Shown piece by piece: positions 32,756 to 43,848 of a stretch of 64,000 bases of DNA (position 1 is its first letter; each line of letters starts with the position of its first letter). The notes below the pieces were generated by a model, which was not told where the DNA came from, searched no databases, and saw only the letters and a list, made by a program, of their open reading frames with translations. A program made the position numbers and the translations under genes. Source of the DNA: Ascaphus truei (taxonomy: Eukaryota > Chordata > Amphibia > Anura > Ascaphidae); NCBI GenBank assembly GCA_036426205.1, contig CM071568.1, positions 47,198,483 through 47,262,482 of the forward strand. Direction: 5' to 3'.

Positions 32756-33373
32756 ATGCCAAAACATACATTGACATTTCTGGAGGGAATACAACTGAAG
32801 GTACCCGGCGTCTCTGGGGTGGAAGGCCAAAATGCTCAGCAGCATGAGGCCTTGCCCATAGATATAGACGTTGGGGTGCCTCTCAACGCCCCTCCCGGTT
32901 GGAGAACATCCCCCGGAGAAATGTGCTTCGGTGAATTTGCCATGCCGAATGCACCTATCTTCGGAGCCAGCCAAGATCCCCCTCCGGCTGTACCGCCTTC
33001 GAGTGTCGCACCTGAGGCGGAGTCAGGTTTTGCGTCACCAGAAGTAGGGGATGGGCTAGGGCTGACCCCCATGGTTGAGGATGGAGAGGGGGAGGCAGGT
33101 GTAGGTAGGGATGCTTTAGTGAGCACTTCGGATTTCAACTGGAGGCTATCTGACGTGAGCCCTCTTAGTGGGGAGTTTTGGTCTATGTCAAAGATGACTG
33201 CCAGGCTAGACTCTCTCGTTGGGGTGCCTACAGAAGAGTGCCCTCCCGTGATTGAGGCGGAGGCCCCTAACATTCCGTTTACTTACACGGCGATAGCAAG
33301 ATGTGTTATTACATTAAAGTCCTACACCATAGATATTGATCAAGATTATGCATGTAGGATATATGCTATATAA
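32756..33373 (+). CDS. Uncharacterised ORF, 205 residues, probable repeat-derived fragment
   Basis: Open from 32756 to 33373 with a Pro/Glu/Gly-rich middle (PPPAVPPSSVAPEAE, EDGEGEAG) and a more ordinary segment (DFNWRLSDVSPLSGEFWSMSKMTARLD). No domain, signal peptide or membrane segment is recognised. It ends inside a tandemly duplicated block (33308-33477), so its last 20 or so residues are unlikely to be original. It could be a gag-like piece of a transposon between two PLE copies. The opposite strand is also open, so composition alone could explain it. Confidence 0.3.
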   Translation: MPKHTLTFLEGIQLKVPGVSGVEGQNAQQHEALPIDIDVGVPLNAPPGWRTSPGEMCFGEFAMPNAPIFGASQDPPPAVPPSSVAPEAESGFASPEVGDGLGLTPMVEDGEGEAGVGRDALVSTSDFNWRLSDVSPLSGEFWSMSKMTARLDSLVGVPTEECPPVIEAEAPNIPFTYTAIARCVITLKSYTIDIDQDYACRIYAI

Positions 33374-33740
33374 AGTAGTACTGCATCCAAACCAATACAA
33401 AAATTACATTAAAGTCCTACACCATAGATATTGATCAACATTATGCATGTAGGATATATGCTATATAAAGTAGTAATGCATCCAAACCAATACAAAACAC
33501 GGCACCTCTTTTTTAGCAATCTCACCTCTGGGAGGCTGAAAGTTTCCACGTCCACCATTGCGATGGGATCGTCCACTCTGATCAGCACCCAAATCAGAGG
33601 ACAGACTCACTGGGATCGTCCACTCTGATCAGCACCCAAATCAGAGGACAGACTCACATTGGCAGGTTGATTTCGCATCCTCTTGGCATACTTTTTTTTG
33701 GCAGGTTGATTTCGCATCCTCTTGGCATACTTTTTTCTTT
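33308..33740 (+). repeat. Three consecutive short tandem duplications
   Basis: A block from acattaaagtcctacacca to accaatacaaa (from about 33311) is repeated from about 33406. A 43-bp block tgggatcgtccactctgatc (about 33567) repeats at about 33610. A 37-bp block ttggcaggttgatttcgcat (about 33659) repeats at about 33698. Each second copy follows directly or nearly directly. Confidence 0.85.
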
Positions 33741-33743
33741 TGC

Positions 33744-36502
33744 AGTCAACATCTGGATAACTCTCCTAGCAATTATTCCCCTACCCCTGCTCTCTCTGTG
33801 TTTTCCTGGTGCCACATAGTGGTATTTTAGACATAAGGTTTATTGTATATATGTTTAATAAATGTGATTTTATAATTGTTTATGTATGGCTATGGGGGCA
33901 ACTCAATTAAACCATCTACAGAAAAGAAACAGCGACAAACAGTCTCCTAAGGGTGACAGCCATCCCACAAACATATCATCCATAATATCTACGAGGACAG
34001 TTCCTAAGGTACGAGGAACTGTTCAACCGTAGAGAATTTAACAAACAAAGCTGATGACATGACTGCTAGATTCATTAGCCGTGGTATTCTAAAAACAACA
34101 AGCAAGGCAAAAAAGAGGGCATAATTGAACACCTCGAGCTCAGCTTCTGGTAGGACAGACAGCGCCCACCACACAGACTGGCAAAACCATACGATATATC
34201 GGGGACAACAACAACCAGTGGCAGGATCTGAGAAAGATCGTTAACAAATCTGGTACATCCTTACTACGATGCTGATCTGAAAAACAGGTCCTTAGAGACT
34301 CACCAACAATGACATGCAGGAAGGCGCGAAATTTAAAGGACAGATTAGTAATAGTCACACAAAGGAAACAAACCAGAAACTTGGCTAGGAGACAGATACC
34401 CATGGGATCTAACCCATGTGGCGTTTGCAGGCCTGTCCTTTTATGCAAGTAACCAAAAAAATCCCTAATCCCTTAAGTATGCCATATCATCTAAAGAGCC
34501 ACATTAACGTTCTGACGTGAGGGGTTGTATCACTTATCACGTTGCAGATGTGGGGCACGCTCTGTAGGTAAGACTCACAGGGCCCTTAAAGTGAGGGTCC
34601 TAGAACATCGTGGGGTCCATCAGAAACTAAAGGACATCCCTGTCGCCGTCCTGTTCTAAGTGAACATAATGGTTGACCCAAATCCTGACCTTCTGGGATT
34701 GAAACATATACTTGGGGCCCTCGAAAGGGTAACTGGGATAGAGTCTGATGCAGCGTGAGTGTCAATGGATATTCACGCTGCAGACTCTACAACCAGGAGG
34801 TCTTAACGAGGGATTATCTATTTGCATTCTTGTAGGGACCACTCAACTACTGTCCCATTGGTGGATTCAGTGAGGATGGAGTTAATGGGGCTGCCCATAG
34901 AGATGACTCATAGTGTGGGATTTATTAGGGTCACGATACCCCACAGAGAGTATGATGACGGTGACCATTATAAGTGATCCCTAATTTACCGCCACTCTCA
35001 GATACAAAGAGATGGGGTTTTATACATATCCATCATGACCATAATAAAACTACAAACAGTAGGGGTTGTGTTAAAGGATAAACAACGATATTAAAGGACG
35101 GATTTTAGTTAAATAGAGTTCTAAACTCATTACGTCCGTATGACTTTAGAGGCGGACCTAGTACAGGTTTAACTCTACACTATATATAGATGTACTATCA
35201 GTGGACTATAAAACAATTGGAGTCTAAACCCACTGCTGTGGTCACCTTATATGTGATTAATAACACACTGGGCCTAACACGCAGCAAAATAACCAGCAAT
35301 TGTTTACATCAGACACATGAGTTCATATCCTATCTCACTCAGCACCGCCATCTCCAGACTGATCACCACCCGTTATTTATTTCGACCATATTACTCACGT
35401 AATACATCTGTGCTGATCACGTACAATCATTTCCGCTCCTATGATAACGTACCATCCTCATACCTTGATTCGGACAAGTTCCAAGGCAAACATGAATCCA
35501 AATAGCCGGACAACTAATACACACTCCTCCACGGGAAATTAGTTTACACCCGTCCTCCTATTACACAATTCTGGGATTGGTCCGAGGAAACGCTACAGAG
35601 CCCCAACCACCCAGGGAGCGTAGAGAATGGGCAGCGCCATGGACCGATGTGGCAGGAAGGAGTCGGGCCGGCGTTGGGTGGGGGGGGGGGGAGGGATCTC
35701 GAGTATGGAGAGGAGGAAGAACTGGGGAAGGAGGGCCCCACGGGAGCCCGGAGGAGAACCAGAGACGTAACTCCCATGACCCCCCCTGCGAAGAGCCTAC
35801 GAGCGTTGAAACGTTGCCGTTGGTACTGATGACGCACGTCCGGTGACGTCATCCGGGTCGCAGAGGAAGCAGGAAAGCGGGAAGCAGAGGATTGAGAGGC
35901 AACAGGTCGTTAGAGCCACATAAAGGACTGTAATCATAGTGGGCTGCCTTTACGACCCGCACCAATGGGCGAAGTACCTATTGTAAAGCAGCTAACTGAT
36001 TTGCCTCTGCTTGGAGGACAGCGGAGGCCACGTTACACTAGTGAAGCCCTGACTGTTACCTTATGGGATATCGCGGTGCGTTCTAGCCTACACACTATAG
36101 GGACAATAATCAGGCGCGCCGTGCACCTTATAAGAGGAAGGTAGAGGCATAAGTCTATTGGGGTCCAGTAAATCGGTTCTGTATAATCATATACCCTACC
36201 ATATCAGGGACGCTACCTTAGAAATATATTCAACATGCAACACGATATAAAGTTACTCAGTATATATAGAAACCCTCACACGCGGGGACTCCGTCCACCC
36301 ATAGAGGTATATGCCAAACTACACTAATAGAGGAGTGTGGTGGGAATATCTTCTAGGAGTGTACAGGCCATATAAAAATAACGTCTTATATACAATAGCA
36401 GATCTCTCTAGTTAACTATCCATCCCGTATGCACCCTATCCATGATCACCAGTACATTTTAAGAATTAATATATGGTGAGCGGTAGCCATTTTCTATCTC
36501 GT
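33744..36502 (+). mobile_element. 5'-truncated PLE copy upstream of the full copy (pseudo-LTR arrangement)
   Basis: 33909-36502 matches 38901-41637 of the full element: RT C-terminal region, GIY-YIG endonuclease, 3' region and hammerhead-like site. The preceding 33744-33905 matches 41296-41455, a further piece of the same 3' region. Single-base gaps are very frequent compared with the downstream copy, and about 130 bp near 35640-35760 is extra. A truncated copy lying head-to-tail before a full copy is the usual PLE layout. Confidence 0.85.
35770..35835 (+). ncRNA. Degraded hammerhead-like motif in truncated PLE
   Basis: Counterpart of the 40.66 kb site: CTGCGAAGAGCC ... GAGCGTTGAAACG. Missing bases within the core (CTG-CGA) abolish the consensus. 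It is followed by ctgatgacgcacgtccgg, as in the other copy. Confidence 0.45.
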
Positions 36503-36632
36503 TATATATGCTTATAAGAACATCGTTCTTTTCGGCTGGCCAGCTCCCCGGGAATGGGACAACGTCAGTGCGGCATGTGTTATGTGTATGTGGTGTAGGC
36601 GAACATCAGATTTTGCTATCTGTGTTTGAAAA

Positions 36633-37514
36633 TTGGGTACTATATCATTAGCCCTTATGGCCGGTTTTCTGTCTACAACACCAGACGTTGATGCGTGGCA
36701 AACTGAAGCCACTTCTGTTTTTACACTTGACCAGGAGTTACCACCAACCTCCAGTCAGAATGACATCAAAGGCTTTTTTGCCAATTTGGAAAGGGCGATG
36801 AAATTACAGGCTCGTATTTGGTGGGAGATAACGAGCCTCACCAACTACCTTAGACTGGACTTAGTCCCCCGAGGTTTAAGACTGAACCTAGCTCCATCAC
36901 AATACCAAACTGATGAAGCCTTTAATAAGGCGTGGGAGTCAGAACTGCTCAAATGTTCATTTAAATTAATGAAACTACTAATTGAACATGAGACAGATAA
37001 ACTGACAAAAACCAACAACAACATAGTACTCATTAAAAAAGACATTGAGACTTGGAGCGGACAGGAAGAGTTCAGTGACCTAGAAAAAAAGCTGAAAATC
37101 AACATTGATAAATTAAAAGCAGACATCAAACTGAGAAAACAGAAAAAATTTATTATGGACTCCTCTGACTTTAAAGAAGGAAACATTTTTAGATACAAAA
37201 TAAAAGCATCTAAAAAAAGATTTATCCCGCAGCCATTAGAATCCTCAACAGAGTGGGAACACTCTGCTAGTGACACCGACCCTGAAACACAAGGGGAGAG
37301 AATTAACACACCCCATCCCGAGTACATCAACCCCGGGCCACATACTGCTTCTGATCTTCATTTTTTAGGAGCAGGAGGAAGGTACACTCAACCAGGCCGA
37401 GGCAGACAAGGAGGGGGAGGGGAGGTGTCACTAAGAGACAGAGAGGTATGGGGATATCAACCCCAGATGCAGCAGAGGAGACCCTACAGAGGGAGAAAGA
37501 GAAAAAACAAGTAG
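36633..37514 (+). CDS. PLE ORF1 / N-terminal part of PLE polyprotein
   Basis: 293 residues. An N-terminal region with ARIWWEITSLTNYLR and PRGLRLNLAPS (residues about 55-90) is followed by a long charged helix-prone segment (about 105-185, many Lys/Glu/Leu) and a Gly/Arg-rich, basic tail (GRGRQGGGG; RPYRGRKRKNK). These suggest an RNA-binding or multimerising part. The tail overlaps the RT frame by 67 bases, and a slippery heptamer lies two codons before the stop, so it may be the N-terminus of a fused product. I cannot prove the ATG at 36633 is used. Confidence 0.75.
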   Translation: MGTISLALMAGFLSTTPDVDAWQTEATSVFTLDQELPPTSSQNDIKGFFANLERAMKLQARIWWEITSLTNYLRLDLVPRGLRLNLAPSQYQTDEAFNKAWESELLKCSFKLMKLLIEHETDKLTKTNNNIVLIKKDIETWSGQEEFSDLEKKLKINIDKLKADIKLRKQKKFIMDSSDFKEGNIFRYKIKASKKRFIPQPLESSTEWEHSASDTDPETQGERINTPHPEYINPGPHTASDLHFLGAGGRYTQPGRGRQGGGGEVSLRDREVWGYQPQMQQRRPYRGRKRKNK

Positions 37515-39842
37515 TCAATTTATCTAACAAATTGCTGAACATATCTCATATAGAAGTTTTAAGCAAAGACCTGTCTTTCTCTCCCACCAGTGATATAGTC
37601 CCTTTCGAGTGCATAAAAGATCTTAATCTGTTCTCACGTAAACTCCTTCTACACAAGTTTTTCCAGAGAAGGAGACACAAGTCGATACAGGGAACAGTAT
37701 TAGAAAACTTGACAGACGCTGACCTAGACAATTTAGAGATGCTGAATGACTTAGAGGAGGTCTCTAATAGACCATATGGTGAGGGTCCATTTACGGACCT
37801 TAAGAATCAATCCACCTTTACACCTCCCTCAGAGTCTTGCTCAAATGTGGATGTGTTCGTGAAACTCGTAACGACTGAGATCCTACAGTTGAGTAAAACC
37901 AATCACAGACAAAATCTAACACACCCACAACGCCTTGCACTAGCAGATTTGGAGAAAGACCCCTTGATCGAGATTAAACCCTCGGACAAGGGTGGCAATA
38001 TAGTCCTTCTCAACAAGGAGGACTATGCTACAGAATGTAGAAGACTGCTGTCAGACCAAACAAGTTATAGGGTACTTCAGGAAGACCCAACAGCAGTGTT
38101 CAAAGTACAACTTATGAACATATTAAGTGAGGGCGTAGATGGGAAAGTCATCTCCAAGAGAGAGCAGGAGTACATTATGGTGAGGAATCCTCAAATTGCC
38201 ACGTTCTATTACTTACCAAAGCTACACAAGTTAAAACTACCGCCGCCAGGGAGACCAATAATATCGGGTATCGATAGCCTGACGGCATGTGCTAGCAAGT
38301 ATCTAGACGTGGTATTGAGACCATTTGTGAACTCCCTACCGTCATACCTAAGGGACACCAAAGACGTCCTTCTACGTCTTGAGGATATGGTTGTCAGTGC
38401 AGACACACTACTTGTGGGTCTAGACGTTGAGGGACTTTATACAAGTATCCCTCACGCCGTTGGACTGAAAGCTGTAACTCACTTTCTTAAACAACGAGGT
38501 AACAACTATAACAAACACAATGAATTCGTAATCCAACTATTGGGACTTTGTACTCACGAAGAACTACTTTACTTTTGACAAAAAATTCTACCACCAAATC
38601 CAGGGCACCGCTATGGGGACCACATGTGCCCCCACCTATGCCAATTTATATTTAGGCTGGTGGGAGGAAACAGTGGTCTTCAGCGAGGCCCTGGAGGAAT
38701 ACACGAGGTATGTAGAATGGTGGGGGCGCTATATTGACGATGTCATCCTTCTATGGAAAGGCCCCACACCTCTTAAGCAATTCATTGATAAGTTGAATAA
38801 CAATGACCACAACATAAGACTTACCTCCAACACAGACGACACTACCCTGAACTTCCTTGACTTGACCATCAGTAAACAGAAAGATGGGAAACTTATTACA
38901 ACCATCTACAGAAAAGAAACAGCGACAAACAGTCTCCTAAGGGCTGACAGCCATCACCCAAAACATATCATCCATAATATCCCTACGGGACAGTTCCTAA
39001 GGTTACGAAGGAACTGTTCAACCGTAGAGGAATTTAACAAACAAGCTGATGACATGACTGCTAGATTCATTAGCCGTGGCTATTCTAAAAACAACATACG
39101 CAAGGCTAAAAAGAGGGCAATTGATACACCTCGAGCTCAGCTTCTGGTAGACAGACAGCGCCCACCAACACAGACTGGCAAAACCATACGATATATCGGG
39201 ACATACAACAACCAGTGGCAGGATCTGAGAAAGATCTTTAACAAATACTGGTACATCCTTACTAACGATGCTGATCTGAAACAGGTCCTTAGAGACTCAC
39301 CAACAATGACATGCAGGAGGGCGCGAAATTTAAAGGACAGATTAGTACATAGTCACTACAAGGAAACCAAACCAAGAACTTGGCTAGGAGACAGGATACC
39401 CATGGGATCATACCCATGTGGCCGTTGCAAGGCCTGTCCTTTTATGCAAGTAACCAAAAACATCCCTAATCCATTAAGTAGTGCCTATATCATAAAGAGC
39501 CACATTAACTGTCTGACTGAAGGGGTTGTATACCTTATCACGTGCAGATGTGGGGCACGCTATGTAGGTAAGACTCACAGGGCCCTTAAAGTGAGGGTCC
39601 TAGAACATCTGGGGTCCATCAGAAACAACAAGGACATCCCTGTCGCCCGTCATGTTCTAAGTGAACATAATGGTGACCCCAAATTCCTGACCTTCTGTGG
39701 GATTGAACATATACCTTGGGGCCCTCGAAAGGGTAACTGGGATAGACGTCTGATGCAGCGTGAGTGTCAATGGATATTCACGCTGCAGACTCTACAACCA
39801 GGAGGCCTTAACGAGGGATATATCTATTCTGCATTCTTGTAG
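37448..39842 (+). pseudogene. PLE reverse transcriptase with GIY-YIG endonuclease, one 1-base lesion
   Basis: N-terminal domain with the PLE-specific DKG motif (SDKGGNIVLLN, about 37982-38014). RT core: YYLPKLHKLK, GRPIISG, LDVEGLYTSIPH (about 38418-38455), GTTCAPTYANLYLG (about 38614-38657) and the YIDD catalytic centre (38730-38741). After a thumb/linker comes a Cys-rich GRCKACPF, then the GIY-YIG nuclease: VVYLITCRCG with YVG at 39561-39569 and a following Arg/Glu-containing helix. The frame breaks near 38541, where an extra G in a GGG run moves the reading frame. It resumes at about 38580 and stops after 39840. The protein would nick DNA and prime reverse transcription. Confidence 0.9.
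37502..37534 (+). promoter_or_regulatory. Candidate -1 ribosomal frameshift signal
   Basis: The heptamer A-AAA-AAC (37502-37508) lies in the correct phase of ORF1 (AGA AAA AAC AAG TAG). After 7 bases a hairpin CAATTT/AAATTG (37516-37521 with 37529-37534, 7-nt loop) follows. A -1 slip leads into the RT frame (CAA GTA GTC). The stem is AU-rich and weak, which lowers confidence in efficiency. Confidence 0.55.
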
Positions 39843-41637
39843 GGACCACTCAACTACTGTCCCATTGGTGGATTCACGTGAGGATGGAGTTACTGGGGCT
39901 GCCAATATAGATGACTCATAGTGTGGGATTTATTAGGGTCACGATACCCCACAAGAGAGTATGATGACGGTGACCATTATAAGTGATCCCTAATTTACCA
40001 CACTCTCAGATTACAAAGAGATGGGGTTTATACATATACCATCATGACCATAATACAACTACATAACAGTAGGGGTTCGTGTTAAAGGATAACAACGATA
40101 TTAAAGGACGGAGTTTTAGTTAAATAGAGTTCTAAACTCATTACGTCCGTATTGACTTTAGAGGCGGACCCTAGTACAGGTTTACACTCCTACACTATAT
40201 ATAGATGTATATCAGTGGACTATTAACACCATTGGAGTCTAAACCCACTGCTGATGGTCACCTTATATGATGATTAATAACACACTGGGCTAACACGCAG
40301 GCAAAATACAGCAATTGTTTACATCATACACATGAGTCATATCCTATCTCAGCAGCAGCCATCCTCCAGATGTATCAACACCCGTTATATTAGTTCGCCA
40401 TATTACTCACGTAATACATTCTGTGCTGATCACGTACAATCATTTCCGCTCCTTATGAGAACGTACAATACCTCATACCTTGATTCGGACAAGTTGCCAA
40501 GGCAACATGAATCACAAATAGCCGGACAACTAATACACACACTCCTCAACGGGGATTAGTTACACCCGTCCTCCTATTCACACAATTCTGGGATTGGTCA
40601 GGAAACGCTACAGAGCCCCCAACCACCCAGTACTTATAGCAGGGAGGAGACCAGAGACGTCACTCCCATGACCCTGACGAAGCGCCTACGAGCGTGAAAC
40701 GTGCGTTGGTACGTGATGACGCACGTCCGGTGACGTCATCCGGAGTCGCAGAGAAGCAGGAAGCGGGAAGCAGAGAGCATTGAGAGGCTAACAGGTCGTA
40801 TGAGCACATAACGGAGCTGTATATCCACTAGTGCTTGCCTTTAGACAGCACCAATGGCAGTACCTATGTAAAGCAGCTAAACTGATTTGCTCTGCTTTGT
40901 GAGACAGCGGCGCCACGTTACACTTAGTGACGCCCTGACTGTTACCTTATGGATATAGCGGTGCGTTCCTAGCATACACACTATAGGGACAATAATCAGG
41001 CGCTCCGTGCACCTTATAAGAGGAAGGTAGAGGGATAAGTCTATTGGGGTCCCAGTACCACTCGGTCTGTATATCATATACCATACCATATACAGGGACG
41101 CTACCTTAGACTATATATCCCCATGCAACACAGATATAAGTTACTCATTATATCTAGCAACCCTCCCACGCTGGGACTCCTGTCCACACCATAGAGGCTA
41201 TATGCCACAACTACACTAATAGAGGATTGTGGTGGGAATCTCTTCTAGGAGTGTACAGGCATATCAAATACGATCTTATATACAATAGCAGTCTCTCAAC
41301 ATCTGGATAACTCTCCTAGCAATTATTCCCCTACCCCTGCTCTCTCTGTGTTTTCCTGGTGCCACATAGTGGTATTTTAGACATAAGGTTTATTGTATAT
41401 ATGTTTAATATATGTGATTTTATAATTGTTTATGTATGGCTATGGGGGCAACTCCAAGGATTGTATTTTTCCTAGCCTAGCAAATATGGTCTAGCGAGTG
41501 CAAATAGGAGTCTTTTAGGCCACCTCTGTGATCCTTCACCCTCTCTAAGTGAACTACCATCCCCGAGGCCCCTCTCCTGATGCACAGTACATTTTAAGAA
41601 TTAATATATGGTGAGCGGTAGCCATTTTCTATCTCGT
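39843..41637 (+). repeat. PLE 3' untranslated region / pseudo-LTR
   Basis: Non-coding, repeated in the truncated upstream copy. Includes the segment 41296-41455 that also occurs at 33744-33905. Boundaries are fixed by the shared end at 36502 and 41637. Confidence 0.75.
40658..40722 (+). ncRNA. Hammerhead-like motif in the 3' region of the PLE
   Basis: CTGACGA (40674-40680), a helix II of CGC/GCG with an A-U closing pair and one bulged G, then GAAAC (40696-40700), a short helix III and GTT (40705-40707). Helix I can pair ACC with GGT and CCAT with ATG(G)-like sequence. The position between coding region and element end is where PLE hammerheads are known. This links the scattered copies elsewhere in the window to this element type. 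Confidence 0.6.
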
Positions 41638-41639
41638 CT

Positions 41640-42240
41640 ACTGCTAACAAAACAGTTTGACCCATCTCAGGCAGTACAGTACCCTGAGATCATGGGGGAA
41701 ACAGATGCTTAAGAAGGGCCTAAACTGCACCTCAGTGTGTGCAGACAGCATGATTGGTATAGCTGTCAATTACTTCAGGTGCTTACAGATTCACACACTA
41801 CAATGCCTTGCTGCTTTGATCACAAAGCATTGTGGGGGAGCGACTTTGGAAGCTTCTACTGCAATTGACAACTATACCACCTACGCCAAGTTGCAAGCCT
41901 TACTAAGTGCGCAGTCCGCCCTCCGGCCCACAGATCCACTATACTGCCTTGGAACCCCAATACTGCACATATTTTGAGGACAAACCCCCTGTTGGGAATC
42001 ACTGGGTTAGACAAAACAAGTCTTATTTATTCTACTAGTTAATTAAGCCGGAGTATGTCCCCTATTTATCCGGCTGGCAGGGTAAATATCATCCAATCTT
42101 TGTCTGCACTTTTGTTTTATAGAATTATCCACCTGTATCATTGTTAAAGCTTTGAAATCACTGACTGAGAACACTGGTGTGTCACTTGTTTCCCCAAGTG
42201 ATCAGGATAAAAAAAGTATTTAAAAATGTTAATTCTACTA
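41640..42240. other. No gene recognised
   Basis: Between the PLE and RIDA-region copy A. A 106-residue open frame (41657-41977) has no recognisable domain. Confidence 0.35.
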
Positions 42241-42527
42241 TTTTGATATATATTATCTCTAACTGTACATGCTATGTCTTGTATATAATGTATAACCCTT
42301 TTCACTTAATGTAACTATGTATTTTTAACCATGTATTTGTCATTATAACTCTGCCCAGGAAATACTTGAAAACAAGAGGTAATTCTCAGTGTATTACTTC
42401 CTGGTAAAATATTTTTTAAATAAATATACAATGTCAGCGCGGTATAAGAAATAGTAATATATGTTTGTGTCATGGAGCCTGAGTGCAGGACTCCTTTGTC
42501 TTCCCACCAGAAAGCTCCTAAATCTAA

Positions 42528-42933
42528 GGCCGAGTCCATAGACGGACAGGCCGTGCTGAGGCGTGCGGACGCCCCGCGCTGAGCCCCTGCATCCTCAATG
42601 AGGATGCCTTGAGAGGGGGCTCACGCGAGCGTCCGCAGGCGTGCTGACGAGTTGGAGGTTTCAGCCGAGCGCCAAGCTGTTTTTCAGCGCGCTGTCGGCT
42701 GAAAACCTCCAATCGCAGCACAGCAGTGTCGACGTCATGGCGCCGTGACGTCGACGTCAGTGCGTCGCGGGCGATTGGCCCAGCGACATCACTGCCCCGC
42801 CTCCAACCACCTCCCCCCGGCTCCGATCGCGCCCGCTGGCTCGCCTGTATGGGCATGAAATCGCCCAGATTTCAGCAGGCGAGCCTCAGCGTCAGCGCAG
42901 GTCGGATCGCATCACCCCTCTATGGCCTGGGCC
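42528..42933. mobile_element. PIF/Harbinger-like GC-rich MITE, copy 4
   Basis: GGCCGAGTCCATAG at the left, CTATGGCCTGGGCC at the right, with TAA at 42525-42527 and 42934-42936. Copies B (46879 region) and C (60790 region) have the site without the element (aaatctaggagatattc). Interior CpG-rich hairpins include agcgcgctgtcggct. Confidence 0.82.
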
Positions 42934-42986
42934 TAAGAGATATTCACATCCTACATGCAGCTTCTTGGGAAACTTAAATTGGCCTC

Positions 42987-43848
42987 TGTCACGTACGACC
43001 CCCTGCTAGCACGCGACCTGCATACGGAACAAGGGTTAATACCGACGCTCGCAAGCGCACCCACTCTTCACCTCCGCAAAGGTCCGTCAAATGGACAGTA
43101 TCCCCTCTTACAGTATCAAGGATCAATACACAACCTGCAAGCTGCCCCACTCTTCACCCCCTCAAGGGTCCCTCAAATGAGTTGTATCTCTCCTCAAGCC
43201 GTCCCAATATACCACCGCCACCACCTGAGGTTATGCAGATATGATGAAGGATCTTAGACTAAAACATCTGCCCGGGCCTCAGGTCCCTGTTTATTATAAG
43301 AAAAACTATGCACTTTAACACAAAATCAGCTGTAGTAACATGTGCCTGAGTTTAGCAAGTTATTCTCTCCAGCGTGCACAAAGTTCATTCAGAGCCCAAA
43401 GCATTTCTTATTAAAGGGTTTAATATATATATAACAATACAGTGCTTAACTTACAGAAAAGGTATTAAAAAATAAACATACAATTACAATATAAGGCAGA
43501 ACAGCTTCTTAAAATAAAAGGGGTAAAACAGAAAATCCTATACAGTACCTTACCACATGCTATGGATTTTCCCCAGAGAGGCACTGGTTCAGAAGATGAG
43601 ATCTGCCATGCTATCCAAGCATGCCCCTAGTCAGATCTGCCCAGTAACAACCTGGCCCAGACTTAGATACAATATTTTCATAAGCCCACCCCTTTCTACA
43701 GAATACTTTGACATTCAGAGCAGACAGAAAACAGTCCTGCTCAGTTTCAAACCCAGCATTTGGTATTTTGTACACAAGTGTAGCTCATTAACCCCTCAAG
43801 CACCAAAGGGATTAAAAATACCCAATACCTCATGACATTATCATGACA
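42987..43848. mobile_element. Solo LTR with 5-bp target duplication
   Basis: 862 bp starting TGTCACG and ending CATGACA, bracketed by GCCTC (42982-42986 and 43849-43853). Copy B (near 46933) and copy C carry the uninterrupted site (ttggcctcagac). The 5-bp duplication and TG...CA ends fit an LTR retrotransposon. A partial relative is at about 47941-48540. Confidence 0.85.

Larger units (their letters stand above)
36503..41637 (+). mobile_element. Penelope-like element (GIY-YIG type), nearly complete
   Basis: The unit runs from just after the truncated copy (36503) to the repeated end ggtagccattttctatctcg (41637). It encodes ORF1 (36633-37514), an RT plus GIY-YIG endonuclease protein in the -1 frame (37448-39842, one lesion) and a 1.8 kb 3' region with a hammerhead-like site. 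Only one base of damage is apparent in the large ORF, so the copy is young. PLEs are retroelements with RT related to telomerase. The Neptune/Poseidon-type families of vertebrates are the closest named group I can suggest, without a subfamily call. Confidence 0.9.

Noticed and set aside
36633..37514. PLE ORF1 as a host gene exon
   Set aside because: Phase, overlap with the RT frame and element boundaries place it inside the PLE unit.
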